Positions 27,885 to 37,823 are shown, numbered from the stretch's first letter. The stretch: 64,000 nt of DNA from Sphingomonas sp. J315 (GCF_024666595.1 NZ_CP088296.1:992001-1056000); one strand, 5' to 3'. The notes: generated by a model from the letters alone, not told the origin. Program-made: numbers and translations.

Positions 27885-29080
27885 TGCGCGCACTGGCATG
27901 GCACGGCAAGCATGACGTCCGCGTCGATACCGTCGACGACCCCGAAATCCTCAACCCGCGCGATGCGATCATCAAGGTGACCGCGACCGCGATCTGCGGC
28001 TCCGACCTGCATCTCTACGACGGATACATCCCGACAATGATGAAGGGCGACATCCTGGGCCATGAGTTCATGGGCGAGGTGGTCGAGGTCGGCCCGAAAT
28101 CGACGCTTCAGAAAGGCCAGCGCGTGGTGGTGCCGTTCACCATCTCGTGCGGCGCCTGCTATCATTGTTCCAAGCATCAATATTCGGCGTGCGACAACGG
28201 CCTGCCCGCCGACAACCAGGATATTGCGCAGGAACTGTACGGCCAACCGATGGCCGGCCTGTTCGGCTATAGCCACATGACCGGCGGCTATTCGGGTGGA
28301 CAGGCGGAATATGTCCGTATCCCGTTCAGCGACGTCGGCCCGATCGTGATTCCCGAGGGGGTCGAGGACGAGAAGGTCCTGTTCCTCTCGGACATCCTCC
28401 CAACCGGCTGGATGGCGGCGGAAAATGCGCAGATCGAGCCCGGCGATACTGTCGCGGTCTGGGGCTGCGGCCCGGTCGGACTGTTCGCGGTCCAGTCGGC
28501 GTTCCTGATGGGAGCGGAGCGGGTCATTGCAATCGACCATTTCCCGCGCCGTCTCGAGCTCGCCAAGCGCTTCGGCGCCGAGACGATCAACTTCGAGGAC
28601 AGCAAGACCTATGAAGCGCTGATGGAAATGACCGGCGGCATCGGGCCGGACGCGTGCATCGACGCGGTCGGTCTCGAGGCGCACGGCTTCTTCGTCGACA
28701 ATGTGATCGACCAGATCAAGGTGTCGACCTTCCTCGGGACCGACCGCGCGCATGCGATCCGCCAGGCGATACTCGCGTGTCGCAAGGGCGGGCGTGTCTC
28801 CATGCCGGCGGTCTATGGCGGCTTTGTCGACAAGTTCCCGCTCGGCGCGCTGATGGAAAAGGGGCTGACGCTCAAGACGGGCCAGACCCATGTCCAGCAC
28901 TATATGCCCGGCCTGCTGCAGGCGATCCTCGAAGGGAAGATCGATACGACCTTCCTGATCAGCCACACCCTCCCGCTCGAACAGGCACCGGAGGGGTACA
29001 AGATGTTCCACGACAATCAGAACGAGGTGACCAAGGTTGTGCTGAAGCCCGGCATGGAAGCCCAGATGGCAGCGGAGTAA
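27884..29080 (+). CDS. Zinc-dependent alcohol dehydrogenase (formaldehyde dehydrogenase-like, MDR family)
   Basis: This 398-residue medium-chain dehydrogenase shows the catalytic-zinc region [10 protein letters not shown] and [12 protein letters not shown], a structural-zinc lobe [15 protein letters not shown], and a Rossmann fold [16 protein letters not shown] with the NAD-selecting acid in [11 protein letters not shown]. It resembles glutathione-independent formaldehyde dehydrogenases and 'Zn-dependent alcohol dehydrogenases' common in soil bacteria. Substrate is not predictable from sequence. It is the middle gene of a three-gene stress-type operon (SRPBCC-ADH-SDR). Confidence 0.88.
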   Translation: MRALAWHGKHDVRVDTVDDPEILNPRDAIIKVTATAICGSDLHLYDGYIPTMMKGDILGHEFMGEVVEVGPKSTLQKGQRVVVPFTISCGACYHCSKHQYSACDNGLPADNQDIAQELYGQPMAGLFGYSHMTGGYSGGQAEYVRIPFSDVGPIVIPEGVEDEKVLFLSDILPTGWMAAENAQIEPGDTVAVWGCGPVGLFAVQSAFLMGAERVIAIDHFPRRLELAKRFGAETINFEDSKTYEALMEMTGGIGPDACIDAVGLEAHGFFVDNVIDQIKVSTFLGTDRAHAIRQAILACRKGGRVSMPAVYGGFVDKFPLGALMEKGLTLKTGQTHVQHYMPGLLQAILEGKIDTTFLISHTLPLEQAPEGYKMFHDNQNEVTKVVLKPGMEAQMAAE

Positions 29081-29085
29081 GAGCC

Positions 29086-29871
29086 ATGTCCAATCGACTT
29101 GCACTCGTCACCGGCGCTTCGACCGGGATCGGCCTCGAACTCGCGCGGCTCGCCGCGCAAGCGGGATATGACCTGATCGTCGTCGCCGACGAGCCCCAGA
29201 TCCGGGGGGTCGCGGAGGAATTCGGCAAATACGACGTCAAGGTCGAGTCCGTAGAGACCGATCTTTCGGGCATCGAAGGTGTCGATCGATTGCTCGCTGC
29301 GGCAGCCGGCCGACGGATCGATATCCTGATCGCCAATGCGGGTGTGGGAACGGGCGGCGCGTTCCTTGAACAGGATGTCGCGAAATGGCGTCATTCGATC
29401 GATACGAATGTCACCGGCACGGTCTACCTGCTTCAGAAAGTACTTCGGGACATGGTCGCGCGCGGTGAGGGACGGGTTCTGGTGACCGGCTCGATTGCGG
29501 GCTACATCCCCGGTGCATTCAACGCGATCTACAACGCGACCAAATCGTTCATCAACTATTTCACCGAGGCGCTGAGGAACGAGCTCAAGGATGTCGATGG
29601 GGTTACGCTCACCACCCTGATGCCCGGAGCGACCGATACCGCCTTCTTCGCCCGCGCCGGCATGCTCGACACCGAAGTCGGTCAGGATGACGACAAGGCA
29701 GACCCGGCCAAAGTCGCGCAAGACGGATGGTCGGCGATGCTGGCGGGCACGGGCCATTTCGTATCGGGGGTCAGCAACAAGTTGCGGGTCGCTGCCTCCG
29801 GGGTCGTGCCCCAGTCGGTTCTGGCAGAAATGCATCGCGGAATGGCCGAGCCGGGCTCGGTCAAGGATTGA
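29086..29871 (+). CDS. Short-chain dehydrogenase/reductase
   Basis: This 261-residue classical SDR has cofactor motif TGASTGIG at residues 9-16, NAG in LIANAGVG, a catalytic serine in VTGSIAGY and YNATK as the YxxxK pair. The aspartates after the second strand (VVADEPQ) suggest NAD(H) over NADP(H). The ATG at 29086 lies 5 bases after the ADH stop. The C-terminus after the fold (SNKLRVAASGVVPQSVLAEM) fits SDRs annotated as short-chain oxidoreductases in stress clusters. Substrate unknown. Confidence 0.88.
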   Translation: MSNRLALVTGASTGIGLELARLAAQAGYDLIVVADEPQIRGVAEEFGKYDVKVESVETDLSGIEGVDRLLAAAAGRRIDILIANAGVGTGGAFLEQDVAKWRHSIDTNVTGTVYLLQKVLRDMVARGEGRVLVTGSIAGYIPGAFNAIYNATKSFINYFTEALRNELKDVDGVTLTTLMPGATDTAFFARAGMLDTEVGQDDDKADPAKVAQDGWSAMLAGTGHFVSGVSNKLRVAASGVVPQSVLAEMHRGMAEPGSVKD

Positions 29872-29882
29872 GGAAAGATATG

Positions 29883-30155
29883 ATGGCCGACGAACATACC
29901 CAAACCCAACCCCGCCCCAACCTCTCGACCGAGCCGGGAGAGAAGGGCATCGCCCCGAATAGCCACACCGAAACGCAGCCGCGGCCCAACCTCTCGACCG
30001 AGCATCAGCGCGAGGGCGATGCGCGCAGTCCGAGCGATACGCTCGATCGTGGGCAGGATACGCCCGGCGGCCAGCGCCCCGAGGCGGTCGAGGACCGGCC
30101 GGTCGTCGGAACAGTGAAGCCCGAGGATTATCCGAAGGATCGTGCGGACGGTTGA
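29883..30155 (+). CDS. Small disordered hydrophilic protein with internal repeat
   Basis: This ~90-residue protein has no hydrophobic core. The decapeptide TQPRPNLSTE occurs twice, 25 residues apart, followed by an acidic, proline-rich tail (VVGTVKPEDYPKDRADG). Two adjacent ATGs (29880 and 29883) are possible; the second has better spacing from AGGAAA. It is 11 bases after the SDR gene and likely in the same transcript. No known family is recognised; desiccation- or stress-protein behaviour is only suggested by composition and context. Confidence 0.65.
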   Translation: MADEHTQTQPRPNLSTEPGEKGIAPNSHTETQPRPNLSTEHQREGDARSPSDTLDRGQDTPGGQRPEAVEDRPVVGTVKPEDYPKDRADG

Positions 30156-30185
30156 GGCATGATCTGTTGGCTGGACTTCTGAACC

Positions 30186-30668
30186 ATGACTCAGACATCC
30201 ACCACTGCGGAACTGTTCGTCGTGGCGATCCAGGATCTGCTGGACGCGAAGCGGGGGTGGATCGAACGATCGGACGCATTGAGCGAGCATGCAGGCGAAG
30301 GGATAGCGACGTTTCTCGCTGGCGAGTATGCGCGGGCAGAAACTCATGCGCAGCGCCTCACGGAGGTGTTGCGCGAGCGCGGCGCAGCGCTGAAAGGATC
30401 GCCCAATATCTGGCTGCGCGCCATTCTGGACGACGCCGCCCGCGATGCGACGACGATCAGGGCTGGCGGGCTGCGCGATATCGCCCTGTGCGGTGCATTT
30501 CGAAAGGGCAAGCAAAGCGAGCGTGTCAGCTACGAAACCGCAATCCACCTGGCGCGGCGCCTTGGCGCCGCTCAGGCTCGCGCTACCCTGAACGCCTGCC
30601 GAGACGACGAGATCGAGGCCGATGCGCGGCTCGAGCAATTGCTCGTAGCGCTGACCGGGGAGATGTGA
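30186..30668 (+). CDS. DUF892/YciF-like ferritin-like protein
   Basis: This 160-residue helical protein begins AELFVVAIQDLLDAKRGW, the opening of the DUF892 (YciE/YciF) family, and continues with helices typical of that ferritin-like bundle. Acidic and histidine residues are spread through (EYARAETHAQRL, HLARRLGAAQA). The family is often stress-induced and its metal or catalytic role is unproven. It is shorter on clear metal ligands than true ferritins. It follows the disordered-protein gene by 30 bases. Confidence 0.72.
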   Translation: MTQTSTTAELFVVAIQDLLDAKRGWIERSDALSEHAGEGIATFLAGEYARAETHAQRLTEVLRERGAALKGSPNIWLRAILDDAARDATTIRAGGLRDIALCGAFRKGKQSERVSYETAIHLARRLGAAQARATLNACRDDEIEADARLEQLLVALTGEM

Positions 30669-31209
30669 GGCGGATGTTCCTCAGCTTTCCTGGTCTGGCT
30701 CGAACCCGCGCGAAACATCCTGATCGGTGGAAGGCGCGACCTGTGCGCCCATAGAGTGCCGCATGATCTCGAGCGCGGCACGACCGTGCGGAGGAGATAC
30801 TGAGACCACCGTGTCCCTTGGCTCCCGGACCCGATAGTCCGCATATGGGCATCGGCAGCCGTAACGAGTACGCACATTTCCGCTGCGACAGGATCAGCCG
30901 ATCAATCCCAACTTCGGCAGAAGCACGAGGAGATTGGTCGCATGAAGACGGCATCACACTTCGCCAATCCACCCTGTTCTTTGCAGACCCATCTGCCGCA
31001 ATCTTCCGTGCGACCTCGCTTGGGCGTAGCGTGTTCCCGGTTCACGTTCGGCAAGCAGGGTCAGGACGGCATTGGCGATGTCGATCGTCGCTTTCATTTC
31101 CGGCCTGACGTCTGATCGCGCCGGGGCTTCAACCGCGATGGCCAGACCCCATATTCGAGGGCGATGATGAAGCAATCCGCCGCCCTGCCCGCCACCGCCC
31201 CCCGAAGCG
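30669..31209. other. 541-base stretch without a convincing intact gene
   Basis: No plus-strand gene is credible here. On the minus strand, 31097-30954 reads MKATIDIANAVLTLLAEREP, which resembles the start of a VapB-type antitoxin but soon loses similarity, and 30875-30681 is open for 64 residues without known relatives. The region may hold a decayed toxin-antitoxin remnant. Near 31163 an ATGATG start (MKQSAALPATAP) could extend the downstream FGE gene if one C were removed from the run before 31204. Confidence 0.4.
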
Positions 31210-32123
31210 ATGCGCCATATTCCGGGCGGCACCTTCACCATGGGCTCTGAGCAGTTTTACGAGGAAGAGCGGCCGTTGAAGCGGGTCAAGGTCGATCCGT
31301 TCTGGATCGACGAGACGCCGGTGACCAACGCGCAATTCGCCGCCTTCGTCGCGGCGACGGGCTATCGCACCTTCGCCGAACTGCCGCCCGACCCCAAGCT
31401 CTACCCCGGCCTTGATCCCGCATTTGCGGTGCCGGGTTCGCTCGTATTCATCAAGCCCCCGCCCCCGTCCCGCTCGACGATCACGGCAATTGGTGGGACT
31501 TCGTCCCCGGCGCCGACTGGCGGCATCCGACTGGGCCGGGCAGCTCGATCGCCGGCATGGAAGACCACCCGGTCGTGCATATCGCGTTCGAGGACGCCGA
31601 AACCTATGCCAAATGGGCCGGCAAGGCGCTGCCGACCGAAGCGGAGTGGGAGTTCGCCGCGCGCGGCGGGCATGAAGGCCGGGAATTTTCCTGGGGCGAC
31701 GAACTTGCGCCGGACGGTGCGGTACTCGCCAACTACTGGCAGGGGCTGTTCCCCTTCGCCTCCACAAAAAGCGACGGCAGTTTCCGCACGACTCCGGTCG
31801 GCAGCTTCCCAGCAAATGACTATGGCCTGTCGGACATGATCGGCAACGTGTGGGAATGGACGCGCGACTGGTATGGCACAGGCGCACCGGCCAAGGCCAA
31901 GGGAAGCTGTTGCGTCGCCGCCAACCCGCGCGGCGCCAGACTACGCGACAGCCTCGATCCCGCGACGCCGCAGGTGAAGATCGGACGCAAGGTGCTGAAA
32001 GGCGGATCGCATCTTTGCGCACCGAACTATTGCCAGCGCTACCGCCCCGCCGCCCGCCACCCACAGGGGATCGACAGCGCGACCAGCCATATCGGCTTCC
32101 GCTGTGTCGTCCGCGGCCATTGA
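31210..32123 (+). CDS. Formylglycine-generating enzyme / sulfatase-modifying factor (frameshifted)
   Basis: This is an FGE-sulfatase fold: HIPGGTFTMGSEQFYEEERP, FWIDETPVTNAQFAAFV, then in another frame GMEDHPVVHIAFEDAETYA, LPTEAEWEFAARGG, DMIGNVWEWTRDWY and KGGSHLCAPNYCQRYRPAAR. Both active-site cysteines of true FGEs (the LC and YC of that last motif) are present, so copper-dependent conversion of sulfatase Cys to formylglycine is plausible. One base is missing within 31456-31468; adding it gives VPLDDHGNWWDFVPGADW and 304 residues. The true start may be further upstream (see preceding region). No sulfatase gene is nearby in the window. Confidence 0.82.
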
Positions 32124-32313
32124 GGCCGCAATCGAATGAGAAGTCTGTCCCTTTAGCGGAGGAATGGCTGCTGAGCAGCAGCGGCAGACTTCGCAGCTGA
32201 ATCGCGTATGAGAGATTGCCGCGATCGGGTAACTTTTTGGGGTCCGATACGTTGCGCTGGGGCATCGGTACGGGACGCGGGGGGCATCGGCGCGGGACAA
32301 AGGGTAGCCAGCT

Positions 32314-32943
32314 ATGGATCATCGGGACTTGTTGAACCTTTCCCGGCGTGGTGTTCTAGCCGCCGGAGCCGCTGGAGTGGCCGCCAGCCAGGTCCGCGCA
32401 TCTGCGGCGTCCCGCATACCGGCGGCGGAGAGCACCATGCCTGTTACCCTAACCGTAAATGGCAAGCTGCGCGAACTCGACCTAGATGTCCGCACTACCT
32501 TGCTCGACGCATTGCGCGAGCATCTCAAGCTGACCGGCACCAAGAAGGGATGCGACCACGGTCAGTGCGGCGCCTGCACGGTCATCGTCAATGGCGAGCG
32601 GATCAACAGTTGCCTGACGCTCGCGGTGATGCACGATGGCGACAAGGTCACGACGATCGAGGGGCTTGGCACCCCCGACAAGCTCCACCCGATGCAGGCG
32701 GCGTTCGTCAAACATGACGGCTATCAGTGCGGCTATTGCACGCCGGGCCAGATTTGTTCAGCAGTGGCGGTGCTCGACGAGATCAAGCGCGGCATTCCAA
32801 GCCATGCCCAGACGGACGTCGCCGCCAGGCCGCGCGCCACGAATATCGAGATGCGCGAGCGGATGAGCGGCAATCTGTGCCGCTGCGGCGCGTATTCGAA
32901 TATCGTCGATGCGATGGCCGATGTCGCGGGAGCCAAGGCATGA
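32314..32943 (+). CDS. paoA: Aldehyde oxidoreductase 2Fe-2S subunit (PaoA-like), Tat-exported
   Basis: This 209-residue protein has a twin-arginine signal ([13 protein letters not shown]) followed by a plant-type 2Fe-2S domain ([15 protein letters not shown] with a later C) and a second [2Fe-2S] domain ([23 protein letters not shown]), the xanthine dehydrogenase family pattern. It hands electrons from the molybdenum subunit to FAD. The Tat signal places the complex in the periplasm as for E. coli PaoABC (YagTSR). Its TGA overlaps the next ATG. Confidence 0.9.
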   Translation: MDHRDLLNLSRRGVLAAGAAGVAASQVRASAASRIPAAESTMPVTLTVNGKLRELDLDVRTTLLDALREHLKLTGTKKGCDHGQCGACTVIVNGERINSCLTLAVMHDGDKVTTIEGLGTPDKLHPMQAAFVKHDGYQCGYCTPGQICSAVAVLDEIKRGIPSHAQTDVAARPRATNIEMRERMSGNLCRCGAYSNIVDAMADVAGAKA

Positions 32944-33890
32944 AGGCCTTCACCTATTCGCGCGCAAGCTCGCCGGCCGAGGCGGCCGCGATGGCGGCGC
33001 GGGTGCAGGGCGCACGGTTCATCGCCGGTGGCACCAATCTGCTCGACCTGATGAAGCTGGAGATCGAGGCACCGACGCATCTGATCGACATCAACCGGCT
33101 GGGCCTCGACACGATCGAGCAGACCGGGGAGGGCGGACTTCGGATCGGCGCGATGGTGCGCAACACCGCGCTGGCAGCAGACCGACGGGTGCGCCGCGAC
33201 TATGCGGTGCTGACCCGCGCGATCGTTGCGGGAGCGTCGGGCCAGTTGCGGAACAAGGCGACAACCGGCGGCAATTTGCTCCAGCGCACGCGCTGTCCCT
33301 ATTTCTATGACCCCAACTTGCCTTGCAACAAGCGAAAGCCGGGCAGCGGCTGTGGCGCCATCGGCGGGTTTTCGCGCCAGCTCGGCGTGATCGGCACGTC
33401 CGACGCGTGCATCGCAACCTATCCCGGCGACATGGCCGTCGCGCTGCGGTTGCTTGACGCAATGGTCGAGACGGTGAACCCCGATGGGGCGACGCGCACC
33501 ATTCCGATCGCCGAGTTCCACCGGCTCTGGGGCGACACACCCCATATCGAAACGGCGCTGGAGCCGGGCGAGCTGATCACCGCGGTGACCCTGCCCGAGC
33601 CGATTGGCGGCAGGCATGTCTATCACAAGGTGCGCGACCGCAGCTCCTATGCGTTCGCACTCGTGTCGGTCGCGGCGGTGCTGCAAAAGGACGGGACCGG
33701 TCGCGTCGCGTTCGGCGGCGTCGCGCCCAAGCCGTGGCGGGTCGAAGCGGCCGAGGCACTGTTGCCCCAGGGCGCCGGGGCAGTCGTCGCGCGTGCCTTT
33801 GCCGGGGCGCGCCCGACCGAAGAGAACAAATTCAAGATCACGCTTGCCGAGCGGGCGCTCGCGGGCGTGATCGCCGACGCGAGGAGCTGA
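32940..33890 (+). CDS. paoB: Aldehyde oxidoreductase FAD-binding subunit (PaoB-like)
   Basis: This 316-residue FAD subunit of the molybdenum hydroxylase family shows [34 protein letters not shown] and, characteristically for the PaoB/HcrB-type, a cysteine-rich insertion ([20 protein letters not shown] then C) that binds an extra Fe-S cluster. It ends with the CO dehydrogenase flavoprotein C-terminal domain ([16 protein letters not shown]). It starts at an ATG overlapping the paoA stop and ends 3 bases before paoC. Confidence 0.9.
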   Translation: MKAFTYSRASSPAEAAAMAARVQGARFIAGGTNLLDLMKLEIEAPTHLIDINRLGLDTIEQTGEGGLRIGAMVRNTALAADRRVRRDYAVLTRAIVAGASGQLRNKATTGGNLLQRTRCPYFYDPNLPCNKRKPGSGCGAIGGFSRQLGVIGTSDACIATYPGDMAVALRLLDAMVETVNPDGATRTIPIAEFHRLWGDTPHIETALEPGELITAVTLPEPIGGRHVYHKVRDRSSYAFALVSVAAVLQKDGTGRVAFGGVAPKPWRVEAAEALLPQGAGAVVARAFAGARPTEENKFKITLAERALAGVIADARS

Positions 33891-33893
33891 CCG

Positions 33894-36092
33894 ATGGAGT
33901 TCAACGCCCCCGCCGGGACCAATCTATTCGACAAGGCCAGGATCGTCGGCAAGGCGACGCCGCGCATCGACGGTCCGCTCAAGACCACCGGCACCGCGCG
34001 CTATGCCGCCGAGCGGCACGACGTGGTCGCGAACCAGGCTTATGGCTTCATCGTCGGATCGGCCATCGCCAAGGGGCGGATCGTGGCAATGGACACCGCC
34101 GCGGCGAAATCGGCTCCGGGTGTGTTGGCCGTGGTCGCCGCGCCCGAAACCAAGCCGGTCGGCAAGCCGCAATTCAACAACGCGCCCCTGTTCGGCGGCA
34201 GCGAGATTTCTCACTATCATCAGGCGATCGCTTGCGTGGTGGCCGAAACGTTCGAACAGGCCCGCGCTGCGGCGGCACTGATCCAGACCCGCTATGACCG
34301 GGCCGAAGGGGCGTTCGACCTTGAGAAGGCGGCACCCGACGCGCCCCTCGCCAAGGGCAGCGGAGACAGGCCGGACCGCAGGACACTGGGCGATTTCGAC
34401 GCAGCGTTCGCCGCCGCGCCGGTCAAGATCGACGCACGCTATCACACCGCCGACGAAAGCCATGCGATGATGGAGCCGTTCGCGACCATCGCGGCATGGG
34501 AGGGCGACCGGCTGACGATCTGGACCTCGAACCAGATGATCGCTTGGGCCAAACGGTCAATGAGCCAGATCTTGGGCATCCCCGCAGAGAACATCCGGGT
34601 CGATTCGCCCTATATCGGCGGCGGCTTCGGCGGAAAGCTGTTCGTCCGTGCCGACGCCGTGCTCGCCGCACTCGGCGCAAAGGCGGCCGGCAGACCGGTC
34701 AAGATCGCGATGCAGCGCCCCCTGATGGCCAACAATGCGACCCACCGTCACGCGACGATCCAGCGGCTGCGGATCGGCGCCGAAAAGGATGGGCGGATCA
34801 CCGCGATCTCGCACGAAAACTGGTCGGGCAATCTGAATGGCGAGGATGGCGAGAACGGCACGCTGCAGACGCCGAAGCTCTACGCCGGCGAGAACCGCAT
34901 CACGGCGAACTATATCGCGACGCTCGACCTGCCCGAGGGCAATGCGATGCGCGCGCCCGGCGAAGCACCCGGGCACATGGCACTGGAAGTTGCGATGGAC
35001 GAGCTGGCCGAACAGCTGGGTATGGATCCGGTCGAACTTCGTATCCGCAATGAGCCCAAGTCGGTCCCGGGCAACCCGCAACGCGCCTTTTCCGATCGCC
35101 ATCTTACCCGATGCCTGCGCGAAGGGGCGGAGCGCTTCGGCTGGAGCAAGCGCAATGCGAAGCCGGGTGCGGTGCGCGAAGGGCGGTGGCTGATCGGCAT
35201 GGGCGTCGCCGCCGGGTATCGCGGCGCTCCGACGATGAAGTCTGCGGCGCGGATCAAACTGGCCGCAGACGGACGCATCACCGTCCAGACCGACATGACC
35301 GATATCGGCACCGGCAGCTACACGATCATCGCCCAGACTGCAGCGGAGACAATGGGCGTGCCACTGGACCGCGTCTCCGTGGACCTGGGCGATTCCGATT
35401 TTCCGGTCGCTGCCGGATCGGGTGGGCAATGGGGCGCGGCAAGTTCGACGGCGGGCGTCTATGCCGCCTGCCTCGCGCTGCGCCGTGCGATCGGTGAGAA
35501 GCTCGGCTTCGACGGTGACGCGGCGCAGTTCGAGGATGGCCGGATCAGGCTGGGCAACCGCACTCTCGCGCTGACCGATGCAGGCGCGATGTCCGCCGAA
35601 GGAGAGATGAGCTACGGTGCCTTCAAGCGCGAGTATGACATCGGGACCTATGCCGCGCATTTCGCGGAGGTCGCTGTCGATGCCTATACCGGTGAGACGC
35701 GCATTCGTCGGATGCTGGCAGTGTGCGATGCAGGTCGCATCCTCAACCCGCTCTCGGCGCGCAGCCAGGTGATCGGCGCGATGGTGATGTCGGCGGGCGC
35801 CGCGCTGATGGAGGAGCTGGCGGTGGACAAGCGTTTCGGCCTGTTCGTGAACCACGACCTGGCGGGATATGAAGTCCCGGTCCACGCCGATATTCCGCAT
35901 CAGGATTGCGTGTTTCTCGACACGCTCGATCCGGTGATCTCGCCCCTGAAAGCGAAGGGCGTCGGCGAACTCGGGATTTGCGGCCCAGGCGCGGCGGTCG
36001 CCAACGCTGTCTACAACGCAACCGGCATCCGTGTCCGCCACTATCCGCTGACGCTGGACAAGTATCTCGACAGGCTTCCCGCTATCGCGTGA
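33894..36092 (+). CDS. paoC: Aldehyde oxidoreductase molybdenum-binding subunit (PaoC-like)
   Basis: This 732-residue subunit belongs to the xanthine/aldehyde oxidase large-subunit family: IGKATPRIDGPLKTTGTARY at the start (seen as VGKATPRIDGPLKTTGTARY), YHTADESHAMMEPFATIAAW, GGGFGGKLFVRADA, MRAPGEAPGHMALEVAMDEL and the C-terminal GVGELGICGPGAAVANAVYN with the catalytic glutamate (KGVGELG). It should oxidise aldehydes at a Mo cofactor, probably MCD as in PaoABC. No PaoD/XdhC maturation gene follows. A rho-independent terminator lies about 130 bases downstream. Confidence 0.9.
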   Translation: MEFNAPAGTNLFDKARIVGKATPRIDGPLKTTGTARYAAERHDVVANQAYGFIVGSAIAKGRIVAMDTAAAKSAPGVLAVVAAPETKPVGKPQFNNAPLFGGSEISHYHQAIACVVAETFEQARAAAALIQTRYDRAEGAFDLEKAAPDAPLAKGSGDRPDRRTLGDFDAAFAAAPVKIDARYHTADESHAMMEPFATIAAWEGDRLTIWTSNQMIAWAKRSMSQILGIPAENIRVDSPYIGGGFGGKLFVRADAVLAALGAKAAGRPVKIAMQRPLMANNATHRHATIQRLRIGAEKDGRITAISHENWSGNLNGEDGENGTLQTPKLYAGENRITANYIATLDLPEGNAMRAPGEAPGHMALEVAMDELAEQLGMDPVELRIRNEPKSVPGNPQRAFSDRHLTRCLREGAERFGWSKRNAKPGAVREGRWLIGMGVAAGYRGAPTMKSAARIKLAADGRITVQTDMTDIGTGSYTIIAQTAAETMGVPLDRVSVDLGDSDFPVAAGSGGQWGAASSTAGVYAACLALRRAIGEKLGFDGDAAQFEDGRIRLGNRTLALTDAGAMSAEGEMSYGAFKREYDIGTYAAHFAEVAVDAYTGETRIRRMLAVCDAGRILNPLSARSQVIGAMVMSAGAALMEELAVDKRFGLFVNHDLAGYEVPVHADIPHQDCVFLDTLDPVISPLKAKGVGELGICGPGAAVANAVYNATGIRVRHYPLTLDKYLDRLPAIA

Positions 36093-36220
36093 CTGGCACG
36101 CCTCAGACGAATGAGGGCCACGCCTCCTGTCATTTCTCGTGGCCCACCGATTCGTGGCCCCTTTTGGGCGGCCCCGATGGAACATAGTGAGACCTTAGCG
36201 GACCGACAGTGGTCATTTTA

Positions 36221-36240
36221 CCGCAGATTTCTGCGGTTTT
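36221..36240 (+). terminator. Rho-independent terminator after the paoABC operon
   Basis: CCGCAG (36221-36226), loop ATTT, CTGCGG (36231-36236), then TTTTC. It lies downstream of paoC and at the 3' side of the opposing tRNA gene. The T run favours function on the plus strand. Confidence 0.65.
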
Positions 36241-36262
36241 CTACAATGTTCTCAATATGTGC

Positions 36263-36338
36263 TGGTGCCGCTTACAGGACTCGAACCTGTGACCCCCGCA
36301 TTACGAATGCGATGCTCTACCAACTGAGCTAAAGCGGC
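36263..36338 (-). tRNA. tRNA-Thr (CGT anticodon)
   Basis: The minus strand folds as a 76-base tRNA with encoded CCA: acceptor GCCGCTT/AAGCGGC, D-arm TAGCTCAGTTGGTAGAGC, anticodon stem TCGCA/TGCGG with loop TTCGTAA (anticodon CGT), and T-arm containing GGTTCGAGTCC. It reads threonine codon ACG. Confidence 0.95.
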
Positions 36339-36508
36339 TCGCCCCGCGCGTGTTCGGCGGGGAAGGTGGGGGCGCTTACCAGCCTTGATTGTAGCTGACA
36401 AGCGGGGCCGGGCGGGTTTTGCCGATTGGCGGCCTTTACGCAGTATTTACCACAAGCAGCGCAGAGTCGCTCTGGATTGAGGGCCGTTGCCCTTTGTGGA
36501 GCATGCGC

Positions 36509-37789
36509 ATGGACACCGCCCGCGGACTCGATGACCGTCCCGACACCGATCACGACGACACCGGCGTGACCGATTCGGCGCATGACGCGCATCGCCTGTC
36601 GATCGGATCGGACGAGCGGCGCATGCATGTACGCGCCTATAATCATTGGGTTTCGCTACTTCAGGGACGCGCCTATCCGTCGATCGAGGATCTCGATCCG
36701 GGCAATATCGCCGATTTCGGTCCGCACAGCGTGCTGCTCGACTTCAGTCAGGGCGTCGAGAACCCTGCGATTCGCTATCTTGGCCGTTCGCTGCGGGAGG
36801 AATGCGGGGTCACCGCCGACATTACTCATGTCGGCGAGGTGCCCAGCCGGTCGCTGCTGTCGCGGCTGACCGACCATTATCTCCAGATCATCGCCAACCG
36901 CGCGCCGATCGGCTTCGAGGCCGAGTTTGTCGGCCAGCGCGGTCACAACACGCTGTACCGCGGCATCCTGATGCCGTTCTCGTCCGATGGCGACGCGATC
37001 GATTTCATCTATGGCGTGATCAACTGGAAGGAACTGGTCGACGCCGAGACCCAGGCGCGGCTGGAGCGCGAGGTCGAGGAAGCACGCCGCACCGCTCCGA
37101 CCCCGCTGGTCGCCGCGCCGGTCTGGGCTGACGGGCCGAGCGCCGGGTTCGACGATGATGTGATCGTCGAGGATGCCGAGGCTCCGGTCGCGGCCCCCGC
37201 CCCCGATTCGCTCGCCGACCGGCTGCTGATCGCACGCGAGACCGCCGCCGCCGCGCGCGCCGCCGACACGCGCAGCCGCTCGTCGCTCTACCGCGCTCTC
37301 TCGCGCGCCTATGATTTCGCGCGCGCGTCGGAGACGTATGCCGAGGACTATGCGGAACTGCTCGCCGATGCCGGCATCACGGTCCAGGCGCGCGCGCCAA
37401 TGACCGCTGCTGCCAAGCTCGTCTTCGGCACCGATTACGACAAGACCCGCCTGACCGAATTCGCCGCGGTGATGAGCCATGCGCGCCGCCACGACGTGGC
37501 GGAGGGCGGACTCGACGCCTTCATCGGCGCGGCCGAGGGTGGCATCAAGGGGATCGTCAAGGCCGAGCGCGCGCTGCGCAAGCCCGCGCCGCAGCCCGAT
37601 CTGTTCGATCAGGTCCGCGCCGAACTGCGCGCGCGTCCGGCAATCGCGCATGTTCAGATGGCGGCAGGCACGGAGGAATTCGTCCTGCTGCTCGCGCGCG
37701 CGGGTGCCGATGGCGAACTCGATATCGTTGCGCGGATCGACGACGATGCCGCGCTGTCCAACCGTGCGCTGCGCAAGGCTGCCGCATGA
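36509..37789 (+). CDS. PAS-like domain protein (uncharacterised sphingomonad family)
   Basis: This 426-residue soluble protein has an N-terminal region (residues ~25-185) with HVRAYNHWVSLLQGRAYPSI, IADFGPHSVLLDFSQGVENP and LYRGILMPFSSDGDAIDFIY, which resembles the PAS-type DUF1488-like sensor fold seen in alphaproteobacterial PAS proteins. A proline/alanine-rich linker leads to a helical C-terminal half (FIGAAEGGIKGIVKAERALR). The ATG at 36509 is seven bases from GGAG; 36503 and 36419 are less well placed. Ligand and output are unknown. A strong terminator follows. Confidence 0.6.
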   Translation: MDTARGLDDRPDTDHDDTGVTDSAHDAHRLSIGSDERRMHVRAYNHWVSLLQGRAYPSIEDLDPGNIADFGPHSVLLDFSQGVENPAIRYLGRSLREECGVTADITHVGEVPSRSLLSRLTDHYLQIIANRAPIGFEAEFVGQRGHNTLYRGILMPFSSDGDAIDFIYGVINWKELVDAETQARLEREVEEARRTAPTPLVAAPVWADGPSAGFDDDVIVEDAEAPVAAPAPDSLADRLLIARETAAAARAADTRSRSSLYRALSRAYDFARASETYAEDYAELLADAGITVQARAPMTAAAKLVFGTDYDKTRLTEFAAVMSHARRHDVAEGGLDAFIGAAEGGIKGIVKAERALRKPAPQPDLFDQVRAELRARPAIAHVQMAAGTEEFVLLLARAGADGELDIVARIDDDAALSNRALRKAAA

Positions 37790-37823
37790 ACACCTGACCC
37801 TCCCCGAAGTCTTCTCCCAAGCT

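Noticed and set aside
36263..36338. tRNA gene as an integration (att) site
   Set aside because: No integrase and no second copy of the tRNA 3' end were found within the window.
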